Positions 1 through 7,552 of a DNA stretch of 64,000 nucleotides are shown piece by piece (the first letter of the stretch is position 1; each line of letters begins with the position of its first letter). The notes below the pieces were generated by a model that searched no databases, had not been told where the DNA came from, and saw only the letters and a list, made by a program, of their open reading frames with translations. The stretch comes from an uncultured Porphyromonadaceae bacterium (lineage in GTDB: Bacteria > Bacteroidota > Bacteroidia > Bacteroidales > Muribaculaceae), in assembly GCA_900546365.1 (NCBI GenBank), contig URCF01000009.1, positions 20,062-84,061 on the forward strand, written 5' to 3'. The position numbers and the translations under genes are program-made.

Positions 1-155
1 CCTTGGGGCAGGATTACATCAAAAGCCGATATGCGGTCGGTGGCAATCATCACCAGAAGGTCGGAGCCGATGGTGTACACATCGCGTACTTTGCCGTGAT
101 ACACTGCTGTTTGTCCGGGAAAATTGAAATCTGTGGAAATCAATGTAGTAGCCAT
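1..155 (-). CDS. purC: SAICAR synthase, 5' part only (runs off the left edge)
   Basis: Only the first 51 or so codons are present; the gene continues beyond base 1. The reading starts MATTLISTDFNFPGQ and contains HGKVRDVY and ATDRISAFDV, the N-terminal ATP-binding signature of phosphoribosylaminoimidazole-succinocarboxamide synthase. This enzyme joins aspartate to CAIR in de novo purine synthesis. The ATG at 153-155 is the only sensible start. A second purine gene, purB, lies at 9134-10477, but they are not in one operon. The restriction-modification genes sit directly upstream on the same strand. Identification is firm for so short a fragment. Confidence 0.9.
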   Translation of the reverse strand, partial: MATTLISTDFNFPGQTAVYHGKVRDVYTIGSDLLVMIATDRISAFDVILPQ

Positions 156-234
156 AATAAAATATTGTGAGAGTAGAAATCTGTGATTGTTTGCTTTTTA
201 GCACCGCGAAGTTACTAATTATTTCGCTCTATGG

Positions 235-242
235 CAAAAGTA
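235..242 (-). promoter_or_regulatory. Possible -7 element for purC
   Basis: On the minus strand this reads TACTTTTG, matching the Bacteroidetes -7 consensus TAnnTTTG. It lies about 80 bases upstream of the purC ATG. No -33 TTTG is visible, so the call is weak. Confidence 0.3.
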
Positions 243-250
243 TGGCAGGA

Positions 251-2845
251 TTATGACTTACCGATGCCATATACTTTAGCAACGAAAGAGTTGACTTTGT
301 CGGTGATATTTGTTCCAAAAGACGACTTAACGATATCGTAAAGCGATTTGTATGAAATATTTTCTTTGTCGTTTATTGCAGACTGGTATAGGAAATTGGC
401 GAGAGATGAGGCTGTGATAAGAACATTGCAGGTGCCTGCAATATCAGACTCTGTAGAGGTCTTGTAATATGGAGCCACAACGATGGTGTATTTCGCCATT
501 ATTTTATTCCTGTGGAGCTGCAATCGACCGGCGTTGACTTGTGCCAGTTTGGTTTTGGTGGATTTTGCTTCAACAGCAAATTTTTCGTCACGAGCCAAGT
601 GGATACATTCCACATCAGTGTTTCCGGGACCACCGATATATTCCGCTTGGACATCAATGAATTGATTGAAGGCATTGGCAAGAGTATTTTCAAATTTATA
701 GCAATCGCCATCTTCCTGATTGCGTGAGTAGCGGTTTATATCCTGGGATAATTTCAGCATTATCTGAAGAATGTCGATTTTTATACCCAGGTCCTGTAGC
801 AATTCGTCGGGATAAAAGTTGTAGAGTTGCAGGATATAGTCTTGCCGTCCCAATGTGCGTAGCAGCTCGTGGGGTTTGCAATATGGCGAATGTGTGGTCA
901 GCAAGCTGTTGAGTAATGGTTTTACAGTGTCAGTCAGCGCAATGGCCTCGTTTTTGTACATTCTGTATCCTGATGGATTGTACTCTTCAAGCTGTTGGGT
1001 GGTTGGATATGCCGGTACTTCACCTCTGCCAAACCCGCCCTGGCGCAAAATTCCAATGTTGTTTCCGGGGATGATGCGAGCTATACCTGCACTCTCGAGT
1101 TGTCCCATCAGATACGATGTTTCGTGAAGGGCGTTGGCAAGAGTATCCTCAATTTTGAGGTTTTCAGTAAACAGGACATACTTTTCCTTCGGAGATAAGC
1201 TGCGTAATTCCAATATATTGTCAACCAGTTCGTTGTATGATGTATCTTCAATCTCCTTAGTCCATAGGACAAGATAGAATAACTCGTCTTGATACAATTT
1301 CTGCTCTAAACGATGGTCAAGCAGCAGCTGGAATATCAGTCGGAATGGATATAGGTCGAACTGAGGGCTTATCTTATTGAAAGGATGATTGAAGGGCAGT
1401 CCGAACAGCATGGTTGCAAAAATCTTGGCAATCCAGTCGGTCTTATCTAGATTGTTTAGCAATAAGTTTCCTAACGGGCTGAATACAATCTCTTTGTTTG
1501 CTGATTTTTCATTCCTGTAGGCAAACATGAAGTAAACAATCTGGCATATCTTGAAGTTGGTGGTGTCAACACTTGGTTTGCCATATTTGGGTTGGTAAAT
1601 GTTTAGCCCCTTCATGATATTGTTTATCTCTGCAATCGTTCTGTCATCAACTTTGGCGTTGAGATTGCGGATCAGTGTGGCATATTTAAGCAGCAGGTCA
1701 AATTTGTTGACATATTTCATTATTGTCCACTTGTCCTTTTTATTGCTGCGGCTGGTTGGGTTGGGAAGCATGTTCGGTGAACTTGTACGGGGTTGCAGAG
1801 TGGAAAGAATTTTTTTCAGAAGCAGCGGCGGTATGGCTTCGCCGATGAGAGTGCGCACGGTCCTGTCGTTGTAATTCTTTGGGAGATTCCAATCGCACGG
1901 GAGTGATGACACTATCATGATTTCAAGTAGCGATAATGCACGGGGGTCGCTGTACAGTCCGTTGGATAGCTTTCGTCCGGGATGAACATTGTTATGTCCT
2001 GAAATCATTCCGCTGTTGGTGGTGACGGCGGCGCATGGCACATCCCATTTCAATCTGTTGTAGGTGTTGTGGAATCCACTTACTTTTTGTCCGTTTTCTT
2101 TGCGTGGGAAAAATACAGGATTGTTCATCGCACTGCACCCTTCGGGTGTATGCGACATGACTTCTACATGCATGGCGCTATGAGTCAGCGCGTAATGGTA
2201 TTTGATGCCCGAATTTTCGCCGTTCTTCAATGATGGCAGATGGCCAATGGCTTCCCTCAGTGTAATCTCTTTCTCCGCGGGAGGGAGATGCCATGAATAA
2301 GTTGGCTTGTGCATTATCACCAAGGCTCTTGGACGAGACTGGGGCACTCCGTAATCTTTTGCGTTGACAAGCACCGGTTCTATTGCATAAGTGTCGTTGT
2401 ATTTCAGCTTCAGAATGTCAATGATAGGCAGATTCTGTCCCTTGTAGGGGAACAGCAGCTTGAAAAATTTAGGCACATTTTCAATCACCACTATATCAGG
2501 GACTAAATCCTCAATTGCATTGAGAACTGAGAATATAAGATAGTTGCGGCTGTCGTCGGAGTACTGTTTCTTGCCTAAACTGCTCATTCCTTGACAGGGC
2601 GGTGTGGCCAGCAGGAATCGGGGGCGCAGTGATTTGGCTTTGCTGATGAATTCCGAATACACATCCGGATTTTGGATGTCACCGACCACCATCTCCGCAT
2701 CGGGATAGAAATGAGAGTGATATTGCGCTCTGACAGGGTCTATCTCGTTGGCGAGCCTGATATCTATGCCAAGTTCGGACAGGTATGTCTCAGCTATACC
2801 TGCGCTTGAAAACATAGATATTCCGGATAAATTCAATTTGCGCAT
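251..2845 (-). CDS. m5C DNA methyltransferase fused to a C-terminal PD-(D/E)xK nuclease-like domain
   Basis: A protein of 864 residues. Residues 1-370 are a cytosine-5 methyltransferase: motif I FSSAGIAE near 12, motif IV TPPCQG with the catalytic Cys near 84, motif VI ENVP near 122, motif VIII QSRPRALV, and the closing motif GEAIPP. The remaining 490 or so residues are not methyltransferase. Near the end they hold GG, then TDVE (D744), then VEAK (E759, K761), a PD-(D/E)xK nuclease arrangement of the kind seen in type IIS enzymes such as FokI and AlwI. I therefore read it as a modification-restriction fusion. The ATG at 2845 is preferred over a longer reading because it overlaps the stop of the upstream methyltransferase gene by 13 bases, which suggests coupling. 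The gene is clearly more A/T-rich than its neighbours. Recognition site unknown. Confidence 0.75.
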   Translation of the reverse strand: MRKLNLSGISMFSSAGIAETYLSELGIDIRLANEIDPVRAQYHSHFYPDAEMVVGDIQNPDVYSEFISKAKSLRPRFLLATPPCQGMSSLGKKQYSDDSRNYLIFSVLNAIEDLVPDIVVIENVPKFFKLLFPYKGQNLPIIDILKLKYNDTYAIEPVLVNAKDYGVPQSRPRALVIMHKPTYSWHLPPAEKEITLREAIGHLPSLKNGENSGIKYHYALTHSAMHVEVMSHTPEGCSAMNNPVFFPRKENGQKVSGFHNTYNRLKWDVPCAAVTTNSGMISGHNNVHPGRKLSNGLYSDPRALSLLEIMIVSSLPCDWNLPKNYNDRTVRTLIGEAIPPLLLKKILSTLQPRTSSPNMLPNPTSRSNKKDKWTIMKYVNKFDLLLKYATLIRNLNAKVDDRTIAEINNIMKGLNIYQPKYGKPSVDTTNFKICQIVYFMFAYRNEKSANKEIVFSPLGNLLLNNLDKTDWIAKIFATMLFGLPFNHPFNKISPQFDLYPFRLIFQLLLDHRLEQKLYQDELFYLVLWTKEIEDTSYNELVDNILELRSLSPKEKYVLFTENLKIEDTLANALHETSYLMGQLESAGIARIIPGNNIGILRQGGFGRGEVPAYPTTQQLEEYNPSGYRMYKNEAIALTDTVKPLLNSLLTTHSPYCKPHELLRTLGRQDYILQLYNFYPDELLQDLGIKIDILQIMLKLSQDINRYSRNQEDGDCYKFENTLANAFNQFIDVQAEYIGGPGNTDVECIHLARDEKFAVEAKSTKTKLAQVNAGRLQLHRNKIMAKYTIVVAPYYKTSTESDIAGTCNVLITASSLANFLYQSAINDKENISYKSLYDIVKSSFGTNITDKVNSFVAKVYGIGKS

Positions 2846-3909
2846 AACCCTTGCATTATTGTTTTGACCATCATTGCAGGTATCCCCTCGCCAATACATT
2901 GGCGCAGGCGGGCATCGCTGATGTCAGTCGGCAAATCCAAGTCGGGTGGGAGTGTCATCACAATCAGCAGTTCTCTGAGAGTGAGCACTCGGGCATCGCT
3001 CCACATGCCGTTGCCAAGAGGGCGGCCCGGGTGCACTTTGTCTTGGGATGAGATTATTTCGTTTCTCATTGTTACGGTAGGTGATGGTGCATCCCAAACC
3101 ATTCTTTTGTAGCAATTGGGATAGCTCTTGATTCTCTCTCCGTTGGCTTTCTTGGGGAAATGCACTTTATTCAGCACTGCCGAGCACCCTTCCGGTGTAT
3201 GACGCATCCATTCAATCTGCGACTGAGGATGTTTCCTCGCCCAATGATTTTTTATTCCACTGTCTTGCCCCGGTTCCAGCGACGGGAGATGTCCTATAGC
3301 CTCTTTTAGAGTGATGATATGGTCGCAGGGGACAGGGTCGTTCCAAGTGAGGCCCTTTTTGGCAAGACGGATGTAGCATCGCTCTCTGTTCTGTGGCACT
3401 CCAAAGTTGCAGCAGTTCAGCACGTTGATTTTAATATCGTAGCTGTCGCCGTACTTCAGACGCAAAATTTGTTCGATAGAGCGGTATTCACCTTGATATT
3501 CTATCAGGACTTTAAGCAGTCGCGGAACATTCTCAAACAAAATGAACGATGGAGAGAAGTGGTCTATTATAGCAAACGACTCAAGCAGCAGAGTGTTCCG
3601 TTCATCTTTGCTGTTTGCCAGATCCCCGTAGCTTCTGTTCTTGCCCGCGCTGCTGAGCCCTTGGCACGGCGGTGTCGATAGGATAATGTCAATATTCTGA
3701 TTATGAGCCGCGTCAATTATTTTTTGCTTGCATTTGGGGTCCCGTATGTCTCCACATACGGTTGCTGTATCCGGATATAGGAATTTGTGAACCTCACACC
3801 GTTTGGGGTCAATGTCAGAGGCTACTACAACATCGATGCCCAGCTGCTGCAGGTAATATTCTGCAACACCTATACACGAAAAAAGAGATATCGCTTTAAG
3901 TGGTTTCAT
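2833..3909 (-). CDS. DNA cytosine-5 methyltransferase (first of an adjacent pair)
   Basis: A 358-residue m5C methyltransferase of normal length. Visible motifs are motif I FSCIGVAE (near 10), IDPKRCE for cofactor binding, motif IV TPPCQGLSSAG with catalytic Cys82, motif VI ENVP (126-129), motif VIII QNRERCYI, and a C-terminal GEGIPAMM. It resembles the methyltransferase half of the next gene throughout (for example HTPEGCSA and VHPGR in both), so the two look like an old duplication. Known type IIS systems often carry two methyltransferases, one per strand of an asymmetric site; that is my inference here. The start is the ATG at 3907-3909. It ends inside the start region of the fusion gene. 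Confidence 0.9.
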   Translation of the reverse strand: MKPLKAISLFSCIGVAEYYLQQLGIDVVVASDIDPKRCEVHKFLYPDTATVCGDIRDPKCKQKIIDAAHNQNIDIILSTPPCQGLSSAGKNRSYGDLANSKDERNTLLLESFAIIDHFSPSFILFENVPRLLKVLIEYQGEYRSIEQILRLKYGDSYDIKINVLNCCNFGVPQNRERCYIRLAKKGLTWNDPVPCDHIITLKEAIGHLPSLEPGQDSGIKNHWARKHPQSQIEWMRHTPEGCSAVLNKVHFPKKANGERIKSYPNCYKRMVWDAPSPTVTMRNEIISSQDKVHPGRPLGNGMWSDARVLTLRELLIVMTLPPDLDLPTDISDARLRQCIGEGIPAMMVKTIMQGLCAN

Positions 3910-3932
3910 CGGTGTGTCGGGTAGCTATGTGA

Positions 3933-3940
3933 CAAAGATA
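3933..3940 (-). promoter_or_regulatory. -7 element for the restriction-modification operon
   Basis: Minus-strand TATCTTTG, a full match to TAnnTTTG, lies about 24 bases before the ATG of the first methyltransferase. No clear -33 element is seen. Confidence 0.5.
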
Positions 3941-3981
3941 ACGATTATTTTTGAATTATGTGTATTGGGAAAAGTCTTGGT

Positions 3982-4578
3982 TTAGCGGCGGTGGGCGAGG
4001 AGGTCGCCAAGGGAGAAGGCTGCTTTGAGGGCGGATGGTTTGGGGGCGTCAAGAGTGCGGGTGCCGGTGAGGCAGAGTGGGGGATAGACTGTGAACCCGG
4101 CGGGCCGGAATATGCGCTTGAGGGCTTTGATGGCGGGGCGTGTCTGGGTGATGCTGAGCGGCCAGGGTGCTGTGCATGCGCAGATGATGCCGAGGCGGGC
4201 TCCGCGCTGCAGCGGTTTGGGCAGGGATGTGCCCGAGGTGTCAATGAGGGCATACACGAGCCTGTCGAGGAGAGTTTTGAGTGTGCCGGGCATTGAACTC
4301 CAATAGATGGGCATGGCTATGAGCAGCGAGTCGGCTTGGCTGATGAGTTGTGCCAGTTGATGGGCATCGTCATGGGGCAGTGCGCATTGTCCTGTGGTGC
4401 GGCATTTCATGCACGCCACGCATGGGTGGAAGTCGAGATGGCTGATTGTGAGTCGTTTGACTGTGGCGCCGGCTGCAATGGCGCCTCGTTCGGCTTCATC
4501 GAGGAGTGTGGCTACGTTGCCGCCGAGTCGCGGCGATGCCATGATGGAAAGGACCAAGGGGGAATTGTCTTGCTGCAT
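3982..4578 (-). CDS. Flavodoxin-fold NAD(P)H-dependent FMN reductase / iron-sulfur flavoprotein-like
   Basis: 198 residues. The N-terminus has the FMN phosphate-binding loop of the family (SIMASPRLGGN, near 11-21). This is followed by four cysteines in the pattern C53-x2-C56-x2-C59-x5-C65 within FHPCVACMKC, and then IAMPIYWSSMPGTLK, the typical flavodoxin-like segment. In archaeal iron-sulfur flavoproteins a similar compact Cys motif holds a 4Fe-4S cluster; whether one is bound here is an inference. Likely role: cytoplasmic NAD(P)H or ferredoxin-linked reduction of quinones or other acceptors; the substrate is unknown. It stands alone downstream of the asnS terminator, so it probably has its own promoter. 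Confidence 0.8.
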   Translation of the reverse strand: MQQDNSPLVLSIMASPRLGGNVATLLDEAERGAIAAGATVKRLTISHLDFHPCVACMKCRTTGQCALPHDDAHQLAQLISQADSLLIAMPIYWSSMPGTLKTLLDRLVYALIDTSGTSLPKPLQRGARLGIICACTAPWPLSITQTRPAIKALKRIFRPAGFTVYPPLCLTGTRTLDAPKPSALKAAFSLGDLLAHRR

Positions 4579-4591
4579 GGAATGTATATAG

Positions 4592-4621
4592 AAAAAGGGT
4601 GCGCAAATTTGCGCACCCTTT
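4592..4621 (-). terminator. Intrinsic terminator of rluB-asnS
   Basis: Bases 4594-4621 form a perfect 28-base palindrome with arms AAAGGGTGCGCAAA. On the minus strand it runs into a short T tract. It lies 14 bases after the asnS stop. Confidence 0.85.
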
Positions 4622-4635
4622 GTATGAGAGGTATT

Positions 4636-6024
4636 TTAGAATTCAGCGTTCTTGGGAGTGCGCGGGAACGGAATCACATCGCGTATGTTGGTCATTCCGG
4701 TGACGAACAGCACAAGGCGTTCAAATCCGAGACCGAAGCCTGAGTGGGGCACTGAGCCGAAGCGGCGGGTGTCGAGATACCACCACATATCCTTCATGGG
4801 GATATTCAGCTCCTCGATGCGTGTCAGCAGCTTGTTGTAGTCGGCCTCACGCTCGGAGCCGCCGATAATCTCTCCGATCTTGGGGAAGAGGACATCCATG
4901 GCGCGGACGGTGCGTCCGTCCTCGTTCTGCTTCATGTAGAATGCTTTGATATCCTTGGGGTAGTCGGTGAGAATCACGGGGCGTTTGAAATGCTCCTCCA
5001 CAAGGAACCGCTCGTGCTCGCTCTGCAGGTCGGCACCCCAGAACACAGGGAACTCAAACTTGTGGCCGCTCTCTTCGAGGATTTTCACACCTTCGGTATA
5101 GGTGAGGCGCACAAACTCATGCTCTACAACCGATTTGAGGCGGTCAACGAGCTCAGGGTCGTACATCTGGGCAAGGAAGTCGATGTCGTCGCGGCAGTGG
5201 TCGAGGGCATAGTTGATACAATATTTGATGAAATCCTCGGCGAGCTCCATATTGTCGGTGATGTCGTAGAACGCTATTTCGGGTTCTATCATCCAGAACT
5301 CCGACAGGTGGCGCGGAGTGTTGGAGTTCTCGGCGCGGAATGTGGGGCCGAAGGTGTAGATGGCACCAAGGGCGGTGGCACCGAGTTCGCCTTCAAGCTG
5401 TCCGCTGACGGTGAGGGCGGTGGGCTTGCCGAAGAAATCGGCGGAGAAGTCCACCTTGCCATCCTCGCATTTGGGCAGGTTGTTGAGGTCGAGGGTGGTT
5501 ACCTGAAACATTGCTCCGGCGCCTTCGCAGTCGCTCGCTGTGATGAGCGGGGTGTGGAGGTAGAAGAAGCCGCGCTCGTTGAAGAACTTGTGGATGGCGA
5601 AAGCCAGGGTGCTGCGCACGCGGAGCACGGCACCGAAGGTGTTGGTGCGGGGGCGCAGGTGGGCTTTCTCACGCAGGAATTCCAGAGTGTGGCCTTTTTT
5701 CTGCAGGGGGTATGTTTCGGGGTCGGCGGTGCCGAACACCTCGAGAGTGTCGGCCTGCACTTCCACGGTCTGCCCTTTGCCCATTGATTCGCACAGAGTG
5801 CCGGTGACATGGACGCTTGAGCCGGTGGTGACGGGACGAAGCTGCTCGTCGGTGAACTTGGTCATGTCGAGCACTATCTGGATGTTCTTGATGGTGGAGC
5901 CGTCGTTGAGTGCGATGAACTGCACATGCTTGTTGCCACGACGGGTGCGGACCCATCCCATCACGCTGACCTCTTTGCCAATCATTTCGGGCGAGAAGAG
6001 GGATATGATTTTATTGCGTTTCAT
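4636..6024 (-). CDS. asnS: Asparaginyl-tRNA synthetase
   Basis: 462 residues from the ATG at 6022-6024 (MKRNKIISLF). A reading six codons longer would need a TTG start and would run into the stop region of rluB. It charges tRNA-Asn with asparagine. The N-terminal OB-fold anticodon-binding part carries GWVRTRRGNKHVQF. Class II motif 2 appears as TFRAENSNTPRHLSEFWM, and motif 3 as GFGLGFERLV with the C-terminal PRTPKNAEF. The length is normal. It sits 10 bases after rluB, so the two are probably cotranscribed, and a strong terminator follows. Confidence 0.97.
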   Translation of the reverse strand: MKRNKIISLFSPEMIGKEVSVMGWVRTRRGNKHVQFIALNDGSTIKNIQIVLDMTKFTDEQLRPVTTGSSVHVTGTLCESMGKGQTVEVQADTLEVFGTADPETYPLQKKGHTLEFLREKAHLRPRTNTFGAVLRVRSTLAFAIHKFFNERGFFYLHTPLITASDCEGAGAMFQVTTLDLNNLPKCEDGKVDFSADFFGKPTALTVSGQLEGELGATALGAIYTFGPTFRAENSNTPRHLSEFWMIEPEIAFYDITDNMELAEDFIKYCINYALDHCRDDIDFLAQMYDPELVDRLKSVVEHEFVRLTYTEGVKILEESGHKFEFPVFWGADLQSEHERFLVEEHFKRPVILTDYPKDIKAFYMKQNEDGRTVRAMDVLFPKIGEIIGGSEREADYNKLLTRIEELNIPMKDMWWYLDTRRFGSVPHSGFGLGFERLVLFVTGMTNIRDVIPFPRTPKNAEF

Positions 6025-6034
6025 ATAAGAATTA

Positions 6035-7321
6035 TTATTCAAATGAGCCCATTTTGAGGAAGTTCACTTCTTCCTGAGTGAGGTAGCGCCAGCGGCCTCG
6101 GGGCAGGTTTTTCTTGGTGAGTCCGGCGAAATACACGCGGTCGAGCTTTGTCACATGATAGCCGAGGCTCTCGAACAGACGGCGCACGATGCGGTTGCGG
6201 CCTGAGTGGATTTCAATGCCGGCCTGGTTGCGGTCGGTTTCGGTGGCATAGCTGATGGCATCGGCGTGGATGGGGCCGTCCTCGAGCTCAATGCCATCGG
6301 CGATACGCTGCATATCGTCCTCGGAGATATCCTTGTCGGTCCACACATGGTAAATCTTTTTCTTGACATACTTGGGGTGTGTGAGCTTGGAGGCGAGGTC
6401 GCCGTCGTTGGTGAGCAGGAGCACACCGGTGGTGTTGCGGTCAAGTCGTCCCACGGGGTAGATGCGTGCATCGCAGGCACCCTTCACGAGGTCCATCACA
6501 GTGAGGCGTCCGTTGGGGTCGTCGGAGGTGGTGACGCAATCCTTCGGTTTGTTGAGCAGAATGTAGCATTTGCTCTCAAGGGTGACGAGCTTCTCGTCAT
6601 ACTCCACGGTGTCGCTATGTGTTATTTTTGTGCCGAGCTCGGTCACAACGTTGCCGTTGACTTTCACCAGACCCTGCTGGATGTATTCATCAGCTTCGCG
6701 GCGGGAGCATATACCGGCGTTGGCCATATATTTGTTGAGGCGGATTTCTTCGTTGGGGTCGATGACGGGAGCCTCGTATTCCACCTTCTTGGGGCGGGGC
6801 ACAAAGCTCTTGCCACCCTGCGGCATGCCAAACTGGTTCTGGCGCGGACCCTGGTTGCGGTTGTTGTAGCGGTTGTTGTTGTATCCGCCCTGACGGTTGT
6901 TGTAGCGGTTGTTGTTATTGTTGTAGCGGTTGTTGTTGTAGCCGCCTTCACGCTGCTGGTAGGAACGCTGCTGGTAGGGGCGCTGCTGATAGGTGCGCTG
7001 CTGGTTCTCTTCACCTTCGGTAGCCGTGGCCTGACCCTCGGCATCGGTGGTGGCGGGAGCGTGATACTGCTGACGGGGACGATATCCGCTGTCACCCTGA
7101 TTGTTGTAGCGGTTGTAGGAGTTCTGACGGTTATAGCCTCCCTGTCGGTTATATCCGTTCTGACGCTGCTGGTACGGGGTGCGTGGACGGTAGTCGCTGT
7201 GGTGCTGTGCATCGGAGTTGTATTCGTTTCCAATGGCAGATGAGTTAGTTTGCTGGTCGGGATTCATGTTCACCGACTGCCCGATGCGGGGACGTTTCGG
7301 TTTTTTCTCGTTACTTTCCAT
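6035..7321 (-). CDS. rluB: Pseudouridine synthase, RsuA/RluB family, with long N-terminal low-complexity extension
   Basis: 428 residues, about 190 more than the conserved core. The core begins with an S4 RNA-binding domain (IRLNKYMANAGICSRREAD), followed by the catalytic domain with LNKPKDCVTT, PVGRLDRNTTG (catalytic Asp in GRLDR) and HPKYVKKKIY. The family isomerises uridine in 23S or 16S rRNA; RluB is the likeliest member but RluE/F-type specificity cannot be excluded. Residues 40-180 or so are a repetitive Asn/Gln/Arg/Tyr/Gly-rich region with units such as GGYNNNRYNN and SYQQR. It is probably disordered and may bind RNA. The start ATG is at 7319-7321. Confidence 0.92.
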   Translation of the reverse strand: MESNEKKPKRPRIGQSVNMNPDQQTNSSAIGNEYNSDAQHHSDYRPRTPYQQRQNGYNRQGGYNRQNSYNRYNNQGDSGYRPRQQYHAPATTDAEGQATATEGEENQQRTYQQRPYQQRSYQQREGGYNNNRYNNNNNRYNNRQGGYNNNRYNNRNQGPRQNQFGMPQGGKSFVPRPKKVEYEAPVIDPNEEIRLNKYMANAGICSRREADEYIQQGLVKVNGNVVTELGTKITHSDTVEYDEKLVTLESKCYILLNKPKDCVTTSDDPNGRLTVMDLVKGACDARIYPVGRLDRNTTGVLLLTNDGDLASKLTHPKYVKKKIYHVWTDKDISEDDMQRIADGIELEDGPIHADAISYATETDRNQAGIEIHSGRNRIVRRLFESLGYHVTKLDRVYFAGLTKKNLPRGRWRYLTQEEVNFLKMGSFE

Positions 7322-7468
7322 GTGTAGTGACCTTTACGTAAATGGTAATAAAAAATTGAATGAAATTAAAAATTATTTAGACTGGCCTCGCGGCGGAATC
7401 TCTGATTAAATAATGCAAAAGAACAACCATGGGCACAGTACCCGGAAGGTTCTCCGCCCATTTAGCAG

Positions 7469-7476
7469 CAAAGGTA
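7469..7476 (-). promoter_or_regulatory. Possible -7 element for rluB-asnS
   Basis: Minus-strand TACCTTTG matches TAnnTTTG. It would give a leader of about 140 bases before rluB. The leader region (7322-7461) holds a possible short stem (ATGGGC...GCCCAT on the minus strand) but no riboswitch or leader peptide that I recognise. Confidence 0.45.
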
Positions 7477-7492
7477 ATGCATAAAAAGCAAA

Positions 7493-7529
7493 CAAACCGT
7501 ATAAATTCCTGAGAAATTCATACGGTTTG
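7493..7529 (-). terminator. Terminator of the secreted-protein gene at 7553-9094
   Basis: A stem-loop with arms CAAACCGTAT (7493-7502) and ATACGGTTTG (7520-7529), 17-base loop, then GTTTGCTTTTT on the minus strand. Confidence 0.75.
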
Positions 7530-7552
7530 ATGTTTTTTTATGTTTTTTGGGC

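Noticed and set aside
2846..2899. Longer start for the fusion methyltransferase
   Set aside because: The extra 18 codons need a non-ATG start and overlap deep into the upstream gene; the motif-bearing protein begins at 2845.
3910..3981. Attachment site for the restriction-modification island
   Set aside because: I looked for direct repeats between 156-250 and 3910-3981 and saw none convincing.
4990..5787. 265-codon open frame on the plus strand
   Set aside because: It is the antisense shadow of asnS, whose conserved motifs lie on the other strand; high GC keeps the frame open.
6206..7243. 345-codon plus-strand frame rich in Val and Leu
   Set aside because: It is the complement of rluB and its repeat region; the Val-rich reading comes from the Asn codons on the other strand.
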